From Haloarcula hispanica ATCC 33960 (GTDB taxonomy: Archaea; Halobacteriota; Halobacteria; Halobacteriales; Haloarculaceae): DNA of 64,000 nt. The stretch is taken from contig NC_015948.1 of NCBI RefSeq assembly GCF_000223905.1, positions 1,984,001 to 2,048,000 on the forward strand, read 5' to 3'. Below the pieces are notes generated by a model. It was not told where the DNA came from and made no database searches. It saw only the letters and a list, made by a program, of their open reading frames with translations. Below are positions 1-10,341 of this stretch, in pieces (the first letter of the stretch is position 1; each line of letters starts with the position of its first letter). Position numbers and translations under genes: made by a program.

Positions 1-1894
<1,894 letters not shown>

Positions 1895-2019
1895 CTATCG
1901 GCGGCCCGTAGCGTGGCCGCAACACGAGTCAGCGACGAGGCAGAGATACTGGCAACGCCGTCAGTAGCCAGAGCAGTGGCTGAGAGTGGGACTATCGGTG
2001 AGAAAGTGGGCGGAACCGG

Positions 2020-2154
2020 TCAGTGAACGCGGGCGTTGCGGGCCTCGGCCTTCCAGTCGATGACGGTTTCGTGACAACTGGGACAGACGAACTCGGTGAG
2101 CTTTGTCGTCTGATCGTTGTATGACATCCGCGTGCCACAGTTGGTACAATCCAT
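2020..2154 (-). CDS. 44-residue CPxCG-type zinc microprotein
   Basis: A very small protein with two cysteine pairs: Cys3/Cys6 in CTNC and Cys24/Cys27 in CPSC. The spacing fits a single zinc ribbon of the abundant haloarchaeal CPxCG microprotein class. The start is set at MDCTNCG because an A+T-rich promoter-like stretch (TATAATTGTATATA) lies directly upstream, although the frame stays open to 2232. The tail is charged (KAEARNARVH). The function is not known; members of this class are often regulators or adaptors. It stands alone between the GH32 gene and the PH-like gene. Confidence 0.7.
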   Translation of the reverse strand: MDCTNCGTRMSYNDQTTKLTEFVCPSCHETVIDWKAEARNARVH

Positions 2155-2374
2155 TATAATTGTATATATTCTACTGAAGGATATAAATTTTCTCCTGACC
2201 ATAGTCGGCTCGGGCGGGAGACGGCCTGACACGGCTGAATTATGCTATGTCATTACATGGTGTTGATCAGAAACCCCCAGTCTGTGGCGATAGCGCCACC
2301 GCTACACAGTTTCGCCAGGGTGCGGACGGTCGCAGACAACGGACGGCGAGCCGAGAACGGATGGCTAGCGAGGA

Positions 2375-3871
2375 CTACGACCCACCGTGTCCCGTCGGAT
2401 CGATTTTCGGGTCGGTGCCGTCGATACCGCTCTCGATATCCGAGAGGTCAGTCGTGTCAGTCGGTGACGGCGAGGGTTCGTCGGCGGTCGTGATGTCCAG
2501 GTCCGGCGTTGTCCCAGTCTCGTCGAAGCGGTCGTCCACGTCGACGGGTTCGCCACCGAGTCTGGCCTCCGTCCGCGAGAGTCGCTGTTCCACGGCATCC
2601 AGTTCCGCTTCAAGGTGGTCGGTGGCGTCCGGATAACAATCCCTGGCGTCCGCCAGCGCGGTTTCGAACGCCGCCCGGGCCGTCTTGTACTCCTTTAACG
2701 CGGCGTCGGGCTGGCTGGCGTCGGCGTACCAGTCCCCTGCCTCCATCGCGTCCGTCGCGACCGTCCGCCGCGCGGCGACGAGGTTCTCCGCGACTGTTCC
2801 CAGTCGGTCCCGGACCTTCTCGGGGTCGCCAGCGAACCGCCGCTCGTCCGCGCCCCAGTCGAGTTCGAGAACGTCTCGGTAGGCTTCGAGCGCCTCGGCC
2901 CAGTGATCGGCGGCGACAGCGGGGTCTTCCGCCGCGACGGCCTCGTTGTCGGCCGCGACCGCAGTGCGCAACGGCGACTGTTCGAGGTCCTCGATGACGG
3001 TGTCGAGTCGGTCCCGCTCGGCACGGATGTCGGCAAGTTCGGGGACGACCGCCGTCGGGAGCGAAAAGATCTCGTCGTACTCCGCCCGCGCCGCCTCGTA
3101 GGCGTCGTACGCCGCCTCGAAATCGTTCCCCCGCCAGTGCTTCTCACCGGTGTCGACCGCCCTTCGGGCACGGCTGCGGCGGACTTCCGCGAGTGTCGCG
3201 ACGTGGCGCTCCCGTACCGTCGCGACACGCCTTTCGAGCGCATTCGCGTCTCCGGGCGGCCCGAATTCGGTGGCCGTCTCGCCGGCCGCGTCGAGTCGGT
3301 CCCCGGCTTCCAGCACCGACTTCAGTGCCTGCTCGTGGTCCCCTCGGTCGCGCTGTTCGGTCGCAGTCACGAGGATCCGCTTGACCTCGTCCAGGATGTT
3401 CTCGACGCGGACCCACGCCTGTGACGCGTGCGAGAGATACGCCGTCAGGTCCACGAGTCCCTGCTTGCCACAGTGGACCTGCCACTCCGTGTCGCCACAT
3501 CGCCGAAACGTGATCCGGCCGTGTCCGAGCGACCGGTCACCCGAAATCTGGTCGATATCGACGTGTGGGATGGCGAACCGCGTGTCGCCGTCGTCGTCGC
3601 CCACCAGCAACAGGAACCGCTTGTCAGTCACGATCCCGATCATCCGGTAGTTACTTCCTGGTCGCACCGTCTCACCGGACTCCGACGTGCCGATTTCGAT
3701 GCCGTGCTTGCGACTGGTGAGGGCGAACTGCGCCGTCTCGTCGTCGTCGACGGCTCCCAGTGCTGGCCCATCGTGGAGATATCCGGCCGAGAGGAGTCCG
3801 CCCGAACCGGTGCCGGTGAGAACGTCGGGCGGATCTCCCTCGAGATTATCTAAGTTGATAATTTTTCCCAT
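2375..3871 (-). CDS. PH-like domain protein with helical (TPR-like) repeats
   Basis: A 498-residue protein with no signal peptide. Residues of about 70-150 look like a bacterial pleckstrin-homology (bPH/YokE) domain: a GIVTDKRFLLLVGDDDGDT strand pair followed by IPHVDIDQISGDRS. Residues of about 160-430 are highly helical, with repeated Ala/Glu/Arg-rich segments that resemble TPR units (AYDAYEAARAEYDEI, ALEAYRDVLELDW, ALKEYKTARAAFETAL). The C-terminus is an acidic Thr/Ser-rich disordered tail. It may be a scaffold or membrane-surface adaptor; no enzyme motif is seen. It lies upstream of the actin-like gene on the same strand, separated by about 390 bp. Confidence 0.8.
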   Translation of the reverse strand: MGKIINLDNLEGDPPDVLTGTGSGGLLSAGYLHDGPALGAVDDDETAQFALTSRKHGIEIGTSESGETVRPGSNYRMIGIVTDKRFLLLVGDDDGDTRFAIPHVDIDQISGDRSLGHGRITFRRCGDTEWQVHCGKQGLVDLTAYLSHASQAWVRVENILDEVKRILVTATEQRDRGDHEQALKSVLEAGDRLDAAGETATEFGPPGDANALERRVATVRERHVATLAEVRRSRARRAVDTGEKHWRGNDFEAAYDAYEAARAEYDEIFSLPTAVVPELADIRAERDRLDTVIEDLEQSPLRTAVAADNEAVAAEDPAVAADHWAEALEAYRDVLELDWGADERRFAGDPEKVRDRLGTVAENLVAARRTVATDAMEAGDWYADASQPDAALKEYKTARAAFETALADARDCYPDATDHLEAELDAVEQRLSRTEARLGGEPVDVDDRFDETGTTPDLDITTADEPSPSPTDTTDLSDIESGIDGTDPKIDPTGHGGS

Positions 3872-4259
3872 TACCGGGTAGAATAGGCCTTAGGACTTGA
3901 TATTCACTTATCTATTCTGATATCGCCATGGTAAATTAATCTGGTTTGGGTGCATATCGTGCTGCTGTTCCTCGGTCACGGCAGCCCTGTCGACTACGCC
4001 GTGACTCCCTACCGTGCGTCAGCCGGCAGACGGCTGTCTGACTTGGCTTTAGGTATCATGTCTCCGTACTTGGCCACATGCCACGTACCCGTCTCAGCGG
4101 GGGTTCGTCTCAGGAGCGACAGGGTGGTGGTCTCTCGACCGACGCGACCCGTCTCGGAATCGACACTGACGTATTCGAACTGCTCTCGACCGATCGTGGT
4201 CACGAAATGGCACAGTCTGAGCCCAGAATCGAACGGTGGCTGAACTGCTGGCGGAACCC
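3872..4259. other. 388-bp gap between PH-like and actin-like genes
   Basis: The part near 3872-3945 is A+T-rich and should hold the promoter of the PH-like gene. The rest carries one possible small reading frame on the minus strand (listed separately). No repeats or RNA genes were recognised. Confidence 0.5.
4009..4203 (-). CDS. Possible small protein downstream of the actin-like gene
   Basis: A 64-residue frame with GC-biased third positions. It reads like a real polypeptide in parts (EQFEYVSVDSETGRVGRET, WHVAKYGDMIPKAKS). The start is GTG, the frame is open further upstream, and no ribosome-binding sequence is obvious. It follows the actin-like gene by 56 bp on the same strand, so it could be its cotranscribed partner. 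It resembles no family I can name. It may equally be a remnant or a chance frame. Confidence 0.35.
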   Translation of the reverse strand: MTTIGREQFEYVSVDSETGRVGRETTTLSLLRRTPAETGTWHVAKYGDMIPKAKSDSRLPADAR

Positions 4260-5354
4260 CTAGTTGGTCTCGACGAGACGCGCCGCGATCCGCTGTGCGC
4301 CGATGGTCGGCGCGACGTCCGGTTCGTCGGCGGCGATGACTTCGATGTCGCGGTTCAGCTCCGCACTGAGTCGCTCCTCGAACTCGTCGACGATGCCGGG
4401 GATACAGGCCATGCCGCCGGTGATGGCGATCGGCCGGTCCAGTGCTAGCTGGTACACCTTCATGTAGTCGTTCGCCAGCTCCGGCAAGAACGTGTTCGCC
4501 AGTTCGTCGACAGCATCGTCGAGGTACTCGTTGACCGCGTCCATCACCGAGCGCTCGATGGTGAACTCGTGTGAGCCGCCGCCGGGCTGCTGGATGATGT
4601 CCGTGAACGGCTCGAAATCGACGAAGTCGGCGTGTTCCTCCTTATATTCGCGGGCAGTCTGATTGTCAATGTTGACCCGGCCCTGGGTCTCCTCCTCGAC
4701 GTAGTTGGCGATCATCCGGTCGACCTCGTTCCCGGTCACCGCACCCGTCGTGAACGGAGAGAGCTGTTCACCGCGGCGGTACGCGGAGGCTTCGAGGTTC
4801 GTCGACCCCATGTTGACGGCGACGAAGATCTCGTCGATGGCTTCCAGGTCGTCACCGAAGGCCGGAATGGAGCCACACAGCGACTCCGGATAGCTCTCGA
4901 CGAGTTCCAGCCCGATCGAGGAGTTCTCGATGACGTTCTGCAGGTTCTCCAGCCCGGTCGGGTTGTCGATAGTCGGGATGGCGTACACGACGCCGCTGTT
5001 TGCCGGAATGTCATGCTCCTCGATTATCGCCTCGAAGAACGTCTTGGTCATCTCGGCCCGGTCGGCGTCCTCGGGGAGTCCCGACCGAAGCATGTACTCG
5101 ACGCGGTCCGGATACTCGCGGGCCGCTTCCTCGCCGTAGAGGATCTTCTCCTCGCCGGTCAGGGCGTCCTCGTACGTCGCCATGCACGTCAGTGTCTTGA
5201 TGATTCGGTTCTCCGTGCCGTGTTCGCCCGGCAGGGCAATGACGGTCCGGGTGCTCCCGAGTTTGACCCCGACCGGAACAGCGGCAGCGCCGTCCGACGA
5301 CACACCGGCGTCCGATTCGGACCCGGTGCCGTCGTCCGCATCCTCGTCACTCAT
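4260..5354 (-). CDS. Actin/Hsp70-superfamily ATPase, salactin-like
   Basis: A 364-residue protein with the ASKHA layout. The phosphate-1 loop is VGVKLGSTRT (about residue 30), the phosphate-2 loop is VAVNMGSTNLEA (about residue 182) and the adenosine motif is ITGGMACIPGI (about residue 320). In both phosphate loops the usual Asp is replaced, by Lys and Asn respectively. The first 25 residues are acidic and disordered. Length and style match the haloarchaeal actin homologues to which the dynamically unstable filament protein salactin belongs; assignment to that exact orthologue is inference. It lies beside the FlaD/E-like and ParA/CheW genes, which suggests a role in intracellular positioning or filament-based segregation. 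A degenerate MreB/Hsp70 relative is the alternative. Confidence 0.75.
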   Translation of the reverse strand: MSDEDADDGTGSESDAGVSSDGAAAVPVGVKLGSTRTVIALPGEHGTENRIIKTLTCMATYEDALTGEEKILYGEEAAREYPDRVEYMLRSGLPEDADRAEMTKTFFEAIIEEHDIPANSGVVYAIPTIDNPTGLENLQNVIENSSIGLELVESYPESLCGSIPAFGDDLEAIDEIFVAVNMGSTNLEASAYRRGEQLSPFTTGAVTGNEVDRMIANYVEEETQGRVNIDNQTAREYKEEHADFVDFEPFTDIIQQPGGGSHEFTIERSVMDAVNEYLDDAVDELANTFLPELANDYMKVYQLALDRPIAITGGMACIPGIVDEFEERLSAELNRDIEVIAADEPDVAPTIGAQRIAARLVETN

Positions 5355-5494
5355 ATACGGTCGTCCTTGTCGACCGCCCGATATATATCCTCTCCCTAGT
5401 ATTCAGGACTGATAGCTGTCCTCTCAGGTGGCTGATACTGAAACCCCCTCGGTAGCGGGGATTCGAAGGAAAGAGCTGGTGCTGAAAACGAGCG

Positions 5495-5980
5495 TTACGT
5501 CATCGCAGTGAGCTTCGCGACGTAGACGAGACTCAGCATGTGGTCGTCGACGCTCAGTTCGTTGTCGTCGTTCGTCGCCGACTCGTCGATGCCGAGCAGA
5601 TAGTCCGAGAGGTCGTCCTGTACGTCCTCGGTGATCCAGTCGATAGAGCGGTAGTAATCGAGCGCTTCGTCGGCCCCCTGATACCCGGAGTGCATCAGCA
5701 GGAACTCCAGCCACTCGAAGACCACGAACTCCGCGGCGTAGGTCTCGGGCAATGTTTCGAGATAGGGCTTCTCGTTGGCGTCGCCGCCGAGGAACGGCAG
5801 CAGTTCACGGTACAGCCCGGAGCGGAACGAACTCCCCGCAAGCACCTCTTCGTCGGAGTCGTCAAGCCCCATGTCGAGGCCCGTCGGGTCCGGGACGTCT
5901 TCGTCGCTCATCCCGTTCCCCCGCTGACGAGCCATCTTCCGTAACTCGTCGAGGTCGTAATCGCGCGGGTTGATGGTCAT
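5495..5980 (-). CDS. Archaellum FlaD/E (ArlD/E)-domain protein
   Basis: A 161-residue protein. Residues 72-130 match the archaellum accessory FlaD/FlaE domain: KPYLETLPETY, then EFVVFEWLEFLL, then ALDYYRSIDWIT. In haloarchaea these proteins belong to the cytosolic platform that links the archaellum motor to the chemotaxis proteins. Residues 1-30 carry a basic segment, DELRKMARQRGNG, followed by an acidic linker. The last 25 residues (ELSVDDHMLSLVYVAKLTAM) may form an extra helix. It stands outside any arl operon and is divergent from the parA-cheW pair with a 170-bp shared promoter region, so it is probably a specialised adaptor rather than the main ArlD. Confidence 0.8.
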   Translation of the reverse strand: MTINPRDYDLDELRKMARQRGNGMSDEDVPDPTGLDMGLDDSDEEVLAGSSFRSGLYRELLPFLGGDANEKPYLETLPETYAAEFVVFEWLEFLLMHSGYQGADEALDYYRSIDWITEDVQDDLSDYLLGIDESATNDDNELSVDDHMLSLVYVAKLTAMT

Positions 5981-6110
5981 GATACTGACCCTTCAATCTA
6001 CACAATCATAAATCTTGCACACCGTCAGACGGCCGTCATGCACACGCTCGCGGGTGTTTCTGTCTCGTCCGCGTTCCGTCCCCCAGTTGCGACGTTGATA
6101 ATCGGGACCA

Positions 6111-6119
6111 CATTTTTAT
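6111..6119 (+). promoter_or_regulatory. TATA-like box for parA-cheW
   Basis: The sequence ATTTTTATA lies about 32-40 bp before the preferred ATG at 6151. With the usual archaeal spacing to the transcription start, the mRNA leader would be only a few nucleotides long. This supports 6151 rather than the GTG at 6121, which would lie upstream of the predicted transcription start. Confidence 0.5.
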
Positions 6120-6150
6120 AGTGGCTCGGAGTCGACCTGTGGATACTTGG

Positions 6151-7056
6151 ATGATGAACCGGCAATCAGAAACCGGTCCAGCCCGCTTCTGTGTGACCAA
6201 CGCGAAAGGCGGGACCGGAAAGACGACAGTTGCTATCAACGTAGCCGGTGCACTGAACGACCGCGGCCGGGACGTCCTCTTTATCGACCTCGATCCCCAG
6301 GGCAACGCCACGGAAGGCGTGGGCCTCGTCGAGGCGTACGACGCCGACCCGCCGACGCTGTTCGACGCACTGACTGGCGACCCATCGGCGCTGGGTGAGC
6401 TTATCTGCGAAGGCGAGGAGATGGACGTGATCCCCTCCAGCATCGATATGCTCCAGGCCGAGCACGAACTGACCATCGCCGACCTCATCGCCCGGGTCAA
6501 CACCCAGGGCGGGGATATCGATCAGGCCGCGCTGGCCTCGTTCGCGATCAACATCACGCCGGAGATGGTCACGGGGTCACACGCGCTCGACACGCTCGAC
6601 CGGGCGCTGTCGACGCTCGATGCCGAGTACGACTACGTTATCATCGACTGCCCGCCGTTCTACGGGAAGCTGACTGACACCGGCATGTACGCCGCACAGA
6701 ACGTCCTCATTCCCGCACTGACTGAAGCCACCTCCGAGCGAGCCATCGAACTGCTGATGGACCAGATGGCCGCGATGGAGCGCCAGACCGACGCGTCGAT
6801 CAACACGCTCGGTGTCGTCGCCAATCGGGTCGAGACCACGTCCGAGGACGAGACGATGCTCGAATGGTTCAACATGGCGTTCCCGGACAGTCCCGTCTGG
6901 GAGGTCCGCAAACGGGTGGCGCTTCAGCGGGCGTTCAGCGCCGGTCAGTCTATCTTCGCGACCGAGGAATCGTGTGACATGGCGGCTGTCTTCGAGGACA
7001 TCGCCGCTGAACTCGACGAGCAGTTCGGCTTTACCGACACAGAGGTACCAGCATGA
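6151..7056 (+). CDS. ParA/MinD-family ATPase
   Basis: A 301-residue deviant Walker-A ATPase: KGGTGKT at residues 19-25, DLDPQGNAT as the A' motif, and VIIDCPPFYG as Walker B. Proteins of this type dimerise on ATP and move cargo over DNA or membrane. The order parA, then a CheW protein overlapping by 4 bp (ATGA), with an archaellum-adaptor gene divergent, argues that the cargo is the chemotaxis array or archaellum rather than a chromosome; no parB-like gene is near. ATG at 6151 is chosen over the upstream GTG because of the TATA box at 6111. It differs from MinD in lacking a C-terminal amphipathic helix that I can recognise. Confidence 0.88.
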   Translation: MMNRQSETGPARFCVTNAKGGTGKTTVAINVAGALNDRGRDVLFIDLDPQGNATEGVGLVEAYDADPPTLFDALTGDPSALGELICEGEEMDVIPSSIDMLQAEHELTIADLIARVNTQGGDIDQAALASFAINITPEMVTGSHALDTLDRALSTLDAEYDYVIIDCPPFYGKLTDTGMYAAQNVLIPALTEATSERAIELLMDQMAAMERQTDASINTLGVVANRVETTSEDETMLEWFNMAFPDSPVWEVRKRVALQRAFSAGQSIFATEESCDMAAVFEDIAAELDEQFGFTDTEVPA

Positions 7057-8036
7057 GTGACGACGAACGTATGGACAGGGCGGAGCGCATCCGGCAGATG
7101 CGCGAGGGGAACAAGGCAGAAACTACCGACGACACTGAGGAGACAAACGACGCCTCCGCGGACGGCTCCGGTGAGCAGCCCACCGACGAGGGCGAAACCG
7201 AGGAGACAGCAACCGAGGTAGCCACCACGGACTCAGCGGCCGCCAGCGATGACGCGGCTGACGAAACGGCTACTGCCGATGAACAGGCCGCCGACGACGG
7301 CGGTAGCGATACTGGCTCCGACGGCGCAACGACTGATCAGAGCGACACTGACGCGATGGCCGCCGCACAGCGAGCGGCAGAGGCCTCGGCCCAGGTAACT
7401 CCCGAGAACGTCGCCGCCGGTGGTGCCGACCAGCCGACGGACGACCTGTCGGCGTCGGCCAGCCCGATGCAGGGACCGACCGGCGTTGAGTTGCCGGACC
7501 AGGAACTCATCGAGGAGGCGATGGCGTCGGACAACACCGCCACGACCGAGGGTGGCGCTCGCGCCGCGGCTATCGACGACGACGCGACCCAGACAGAAGA
7601 ACTGGTCCGGGTACTCGAGTTCGCGCTCGGTGACGAGTACTACTGTCTCGATATCGACTACGTCGAGGAGATCGTCAAGCGCGAAACGGTCACCCGCGTT
7701 CCCAACACCGAAGACTACGTCGAGGGCGTCGTCGACCTCCGCGGGCAGATTACGACGATCCTCAACCCCAAGGAGATGATGGACATCGACAGCGACGGGA
7801 CTGAGAACCTCATCGTCGTCTTCGACGCAGGTGTGTTCGAGGAACAGGGCGCAATGGGCTGGATCGTCGACGAGGTCCGGCAGGTCGTGCCTGTCGCCGA
7901 ATCCGAAGTGAACACCGCCCCGGTCGACGGCGAGTACATCAACGGCGTCGTCGACCGCGACGAGGAAGATGAGTTCGTCATCTGGATCGAACCCGACGAC
8001 GTGCTCGGGAACGCGACCGCGGACGGCGAGGACTGA
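7053..8036 (+). CDS. CheW-domain protein with long acidic disordered N-terminus (ParP-like layout)
   Basis: A 327-residue protein. Residues of about 182-320 form a CheW domain (VRVLEFALGDEYYCLDIDYV, then VPNTEDYVEGVVDLRGQI, then MGWIVDEVRQVV), which would couple receptors to the kinase CheA. The preceding 180 residues are an Asp/Glu/Thr/Ala-rich disordered linker that begins with a short basic helix (RMDRAERIRQMREGNK). Canonical CheW is about 150 residues and lacks this arm. The overlap with parA implies translational coupling. Known ParP proteins likewise join a disordered ParA-binding arm to a CheW-like domain; that functional parallel is inference. Confidence 0.88.
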   Translation: MSDDERMDRAERIRQMREGNKAETTDDTEETNDASADGSGEQPTDEGETEETATEVATTDSAAASDDAADETATADEQAADDGGSDTGSDGATTDQSDTDAMAAAQRAAEASAQVTPENVAAGGADQPTDDLSASASPMQGPTGVELPDQELIEEAMASDNTATTEGGARAAAIDDDATQTEELVRVLEFALGDEYYCLDIDYVEEIVKRETVTRVPNTEDYVEGVVDLRGQITTILNPKEMMDIDSDGTENLIVVFDAGVFEEQGAMGWIVDEVRQVVPVAESEVNTAPVDGEYINGVVDRDEEDEFVIWIEPDDVLGNATADGED

Positions 8037-8064
8037 CGCGCCGATCTACGGTTTTTGCGGTACT

Positions 8065-9210
8065 TTATTCGGGTTTCGTGTCCCTCGCATCGAGGTCCAG
8101 CTCCTCGCTGACGAGATCGACCGCGTTCTGGACGGCTCCAACTGTTCCCAGATAGCCCGCGCCGACAGTCGTCTTGAGCGCCAGCGCGGCCCGCCCGGTG
8201 AGGATAGAGGGGCCGACCTTCGCCACGGCGTCGTCGCCGACCGAAACGAGCCACCCTGGGACATTGAACTGGTACTGGGTCAGTCGGGGCTGGAACTCGC
8301 CGGAACCGCCCTGTTGCCGCTCGACGAGCGTCCCGATGTTGTCCGCGGCCACACGGGCCTCGCGGATGGCAGCCGCCGCACTCGCCGGCACGGCCTCGCC
8401 GTCGCTGTCGACGACTCGGGCGGCGTCGCCGACGGCGAACGTCGACTCGCCGAGTCGGAGGTCCGCCCGGACGACGGGGCGGTCGGCGTCGAGTGCCGGC
8501 GACCCCTCGATACCGCCGGTCCAGACGAACTGGTCCATCGCCAGGTCCGAGCCGTCTTCGAGCGCGATGGTATCAGCATCGGCCCCAGCCACGCCCGTTC
8601 CGGTCCTGACTGTCACACCAGCGTCGACCAGCGCGTCGTGGACCGCCGACTGGAACGATGCCGGGAACGACGGTGCGACGGCGTCTTCCTGTTCGAGCAG
8701 GAGGACCTCGCTGTCGCTGTCCGAGGCCATTTCGGCCAGTTCGCCGGCTACCTGCACGCCAGACAGGCCAGCGCCGCCGACGACCACCCGGTCGCCGTCA
8801 CCGAGTTCGAGGAACCGCTCGCGGATATCGTGGGCGTCGGCAAGGCGCTTCAGCGGCGTCGCGTGCTCGCGTACGCCCGGAAGATCGTAGAAGGCCGTTC
8901 GTGCACCGAGACATACCGCACCCACGTCGTAGGACAGCGTCTCAGCCCCGTCCAGCGTCGCCGTCCCTTCGTCGGTCGATACGTCCGTGACTGTTGCCTG
9001 TCGGACCTCGCAGTCGAGGACAGCGTCGAGGTCGACAGTGATCTCGTCGGCCAGCGACGGCCGGCGGACGACCCGGTGGAGTTCGTGCTGGACGAGGTGT
9101 TCGGGCTCCTCGTCGACGACGACCAGCGAGACGCTATCGGGGAGAGTCTGTTCGAGCTTTCTGGCGAGCGTGAGCCCGGCGTATCCGGCTCCGAGAACGG
9201 CGACGCGCAT
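8065..9210 (-). CDS. FAD-dependent NADH dehydrogenase (NDH-2-like)
   Basis: A 381-residue pyridine-nucleotide-disulphide-reductase-family flavoprotein. The FAD-binding motif is at the very start (VAVLGAGYAGLTLARKL) and the NAD-binding motif is midway (VVVGGAGLSGVQVAGELA). STFAVGDAARV is the second FAD contact. The C-terminal region (QYQFNVPGWLVSVGDDAVAK, then GYLGTVGAVQNAVDLV) resembles the membrane-contact part of type II NADH:quinone dehydrogenases. It should feed electrons from NADH to menaquinone without pumping. It faces the CheW gene tail-to-tail with 28 bp between. Sulphide:quinone reductase is less likely because the redox cysteines are missing. Confidence 0.82.
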   Translation of the reverse strand: MRVAVLGAGYAGLTLARKLEQTLPDSVSLVVVDEEPEHLVQHELHRVVRRPSLADEITVDLDAVLDCEVRQATVTDVSTDEGTATLDGAETLSYDVGAVCLGARTAFYDLPGVREHATPLKRLADAHDIRERFLELGDGDRVVVGGAGLSGVQVAGELAEMASDSDSEVLLLEQEDAVAPSFPASFQSAVHDALVDAGVTVRTGTGVAGADADTIALEDGSDLAMDQFVWTGGIEGSPALDADRPVVRADLRLGESTFAVGDAARVVDSDGEAVPASAAAAIREARVAADNIGTLVERQQGGSGEFQPRLTQYQFNVPGWLVSVGDDAVAKVGPSILTGRAALALKTTVGAGYLGTVGAVQNAVDLVSEELDLDARDTKPE

Positions 9211-9279
9211 TGTGTTCTCCGGTTAGGACGGCGTCGGGTTAACCCTGTGCTCGGGAGCGACGATTCGATCAGTGCCGGT

Positions 9280-10254
9280 TCAGAACAGCGCCTTGTCCTC
9301 GTCGAGAATCTGTGCGGGGCCGCCAACATCCCAGACGCGGGTGTCGACGCCGCAGTCGGCGACCGTCTCTTCGACGCGGCCGACGTACTCCTCAGTCGTA
9401 TTGATGTAGACGCTCGCGCCGGTGTCGACGGAGAAGTACACCGGCACGTCCTCGGTGTTCCGGAGCTCCCGGACGGCGTTGAAAATCTCGATGGTGCGAG
9501 GCTGCCAGTACACCCAGCCGGCGGGACCGGTCATCGTCGCGGCGGCCAGCGACAGCGAGTCCTTCTCGGCGAGGTCGAAGACGGCGTCGAAATCGCCGTC
9601 GTACAGCGCGTCGCGCATGTCCGAGATCTGGCCGTGGATGTGGGCCATCCGCGACTCGAACATGTGGCTCTCGGCAGCCTCCTTGTGGGCTTCCTCGGTT
9701 TCCTTGTAGGATGGGACCATCCCGGCGACGATCCGCAGGTCGTCTTCGAGGTCCGTCTCAATGCGCTCGCTCCGACAGTCCTTGTCATTCATGCCGGTCC
9801 GCAGGTGGGAGAACGCGCCCGTCACCGCGCGAGCGGCCGAGGAGGAGCCGCGCCGGGCGACGGTCGATATTTCCGGTCGTGTCATGTCAAGGCCCGCCGC
9901 CTCAACGAGGGCCATTGCCGCGGCGGCAAAGCCCGACGAGGAGGAGCCAAAGCCGATGTTCGTCGGGAAGTTGTTCGCCGACTCGAAGCGGACGCCGTGG
10001 TCGATGTCCGCGAGGTCGCGGACGTGGTCCACGACGGCGTCGATACGCTCGGCCCCGCGGCCGGTGACCGTTTCGCCGTCGATGACGTACACGTCCTCCT
10101 CGCGGTTCGGGTCGAAGGCGGCCGTCGTCTTCGAGTGGCTCGGTGCGGTACAGACGGAGATGCTGTCGTGGTACGGCAGTCGCAGTTCCTCGTCTCGCAT
10201 CCCGTGGTACTTGACCAGCCCCTGAATCGGATGTGCCTTCGCGGTCGCTTTCAT
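9280..10254 (-). CDS. mvaD: Phosphomevalonate (mevalonate-phosphate) decarboxylase
   Basis: A GHMP-superfamily enzyme of 324 residues for isoprenoid, and hence archaeal lipid, synthesis. The glycine-rich ATP loop is NIGFGSSSSGFAAAA, and MTGPAGWVYWQPRT followed by YFSVDTGASVYINT is typical of the diphosphomevalonate decarboxylase fold. In haloarchaea this family acts on mevalonate-5-phosphate rather than the diphosphate, giving isopentenyl phosphate; that specificity comes from family knowledge, not from residues I can test here. The start MKATAKAHPIQG is well defined. It is followed on the same strand by the cobalamin adenosyltransferase gene. Confidence 0.88.
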   Translation of the reverse strand: MKATAKAHPIQGLVKYHGMRDEELRLPYHDSISVCTAPSHSKTTAAFDPNREEDVYVIDGETVTGRGAERIDAVVDHVRDLADIDHGVRFESANNFPTNIGFGSSSSGFAAAAMALVEAAGLDMTRPEISTVARRGSSSAARAVTGAFSHLRTGMNDKDCRSERIETDLEDDLRIVAGMVPSYKETEEAHKEAAESHMFESRMAHIHGQISDMRDALYDGDFDAVFDLAEKDSLSLAAATMTGPAGWVYWQPRTIEIFNAVRELRNTEDVPVYFSVDTGASVYINTTEEYVGRVEETVADCGVDTRVWDVGGPAQILDEDKALF

Positions 10255-10341
10255 ACCTCACCCTTCCGGGCCGGTCACTTTGCTATTGCGAACCGCCGTC
10301 GCCGACGCGGTACTGACGGCGGCCGCGCGGGAGGTGTCGTC

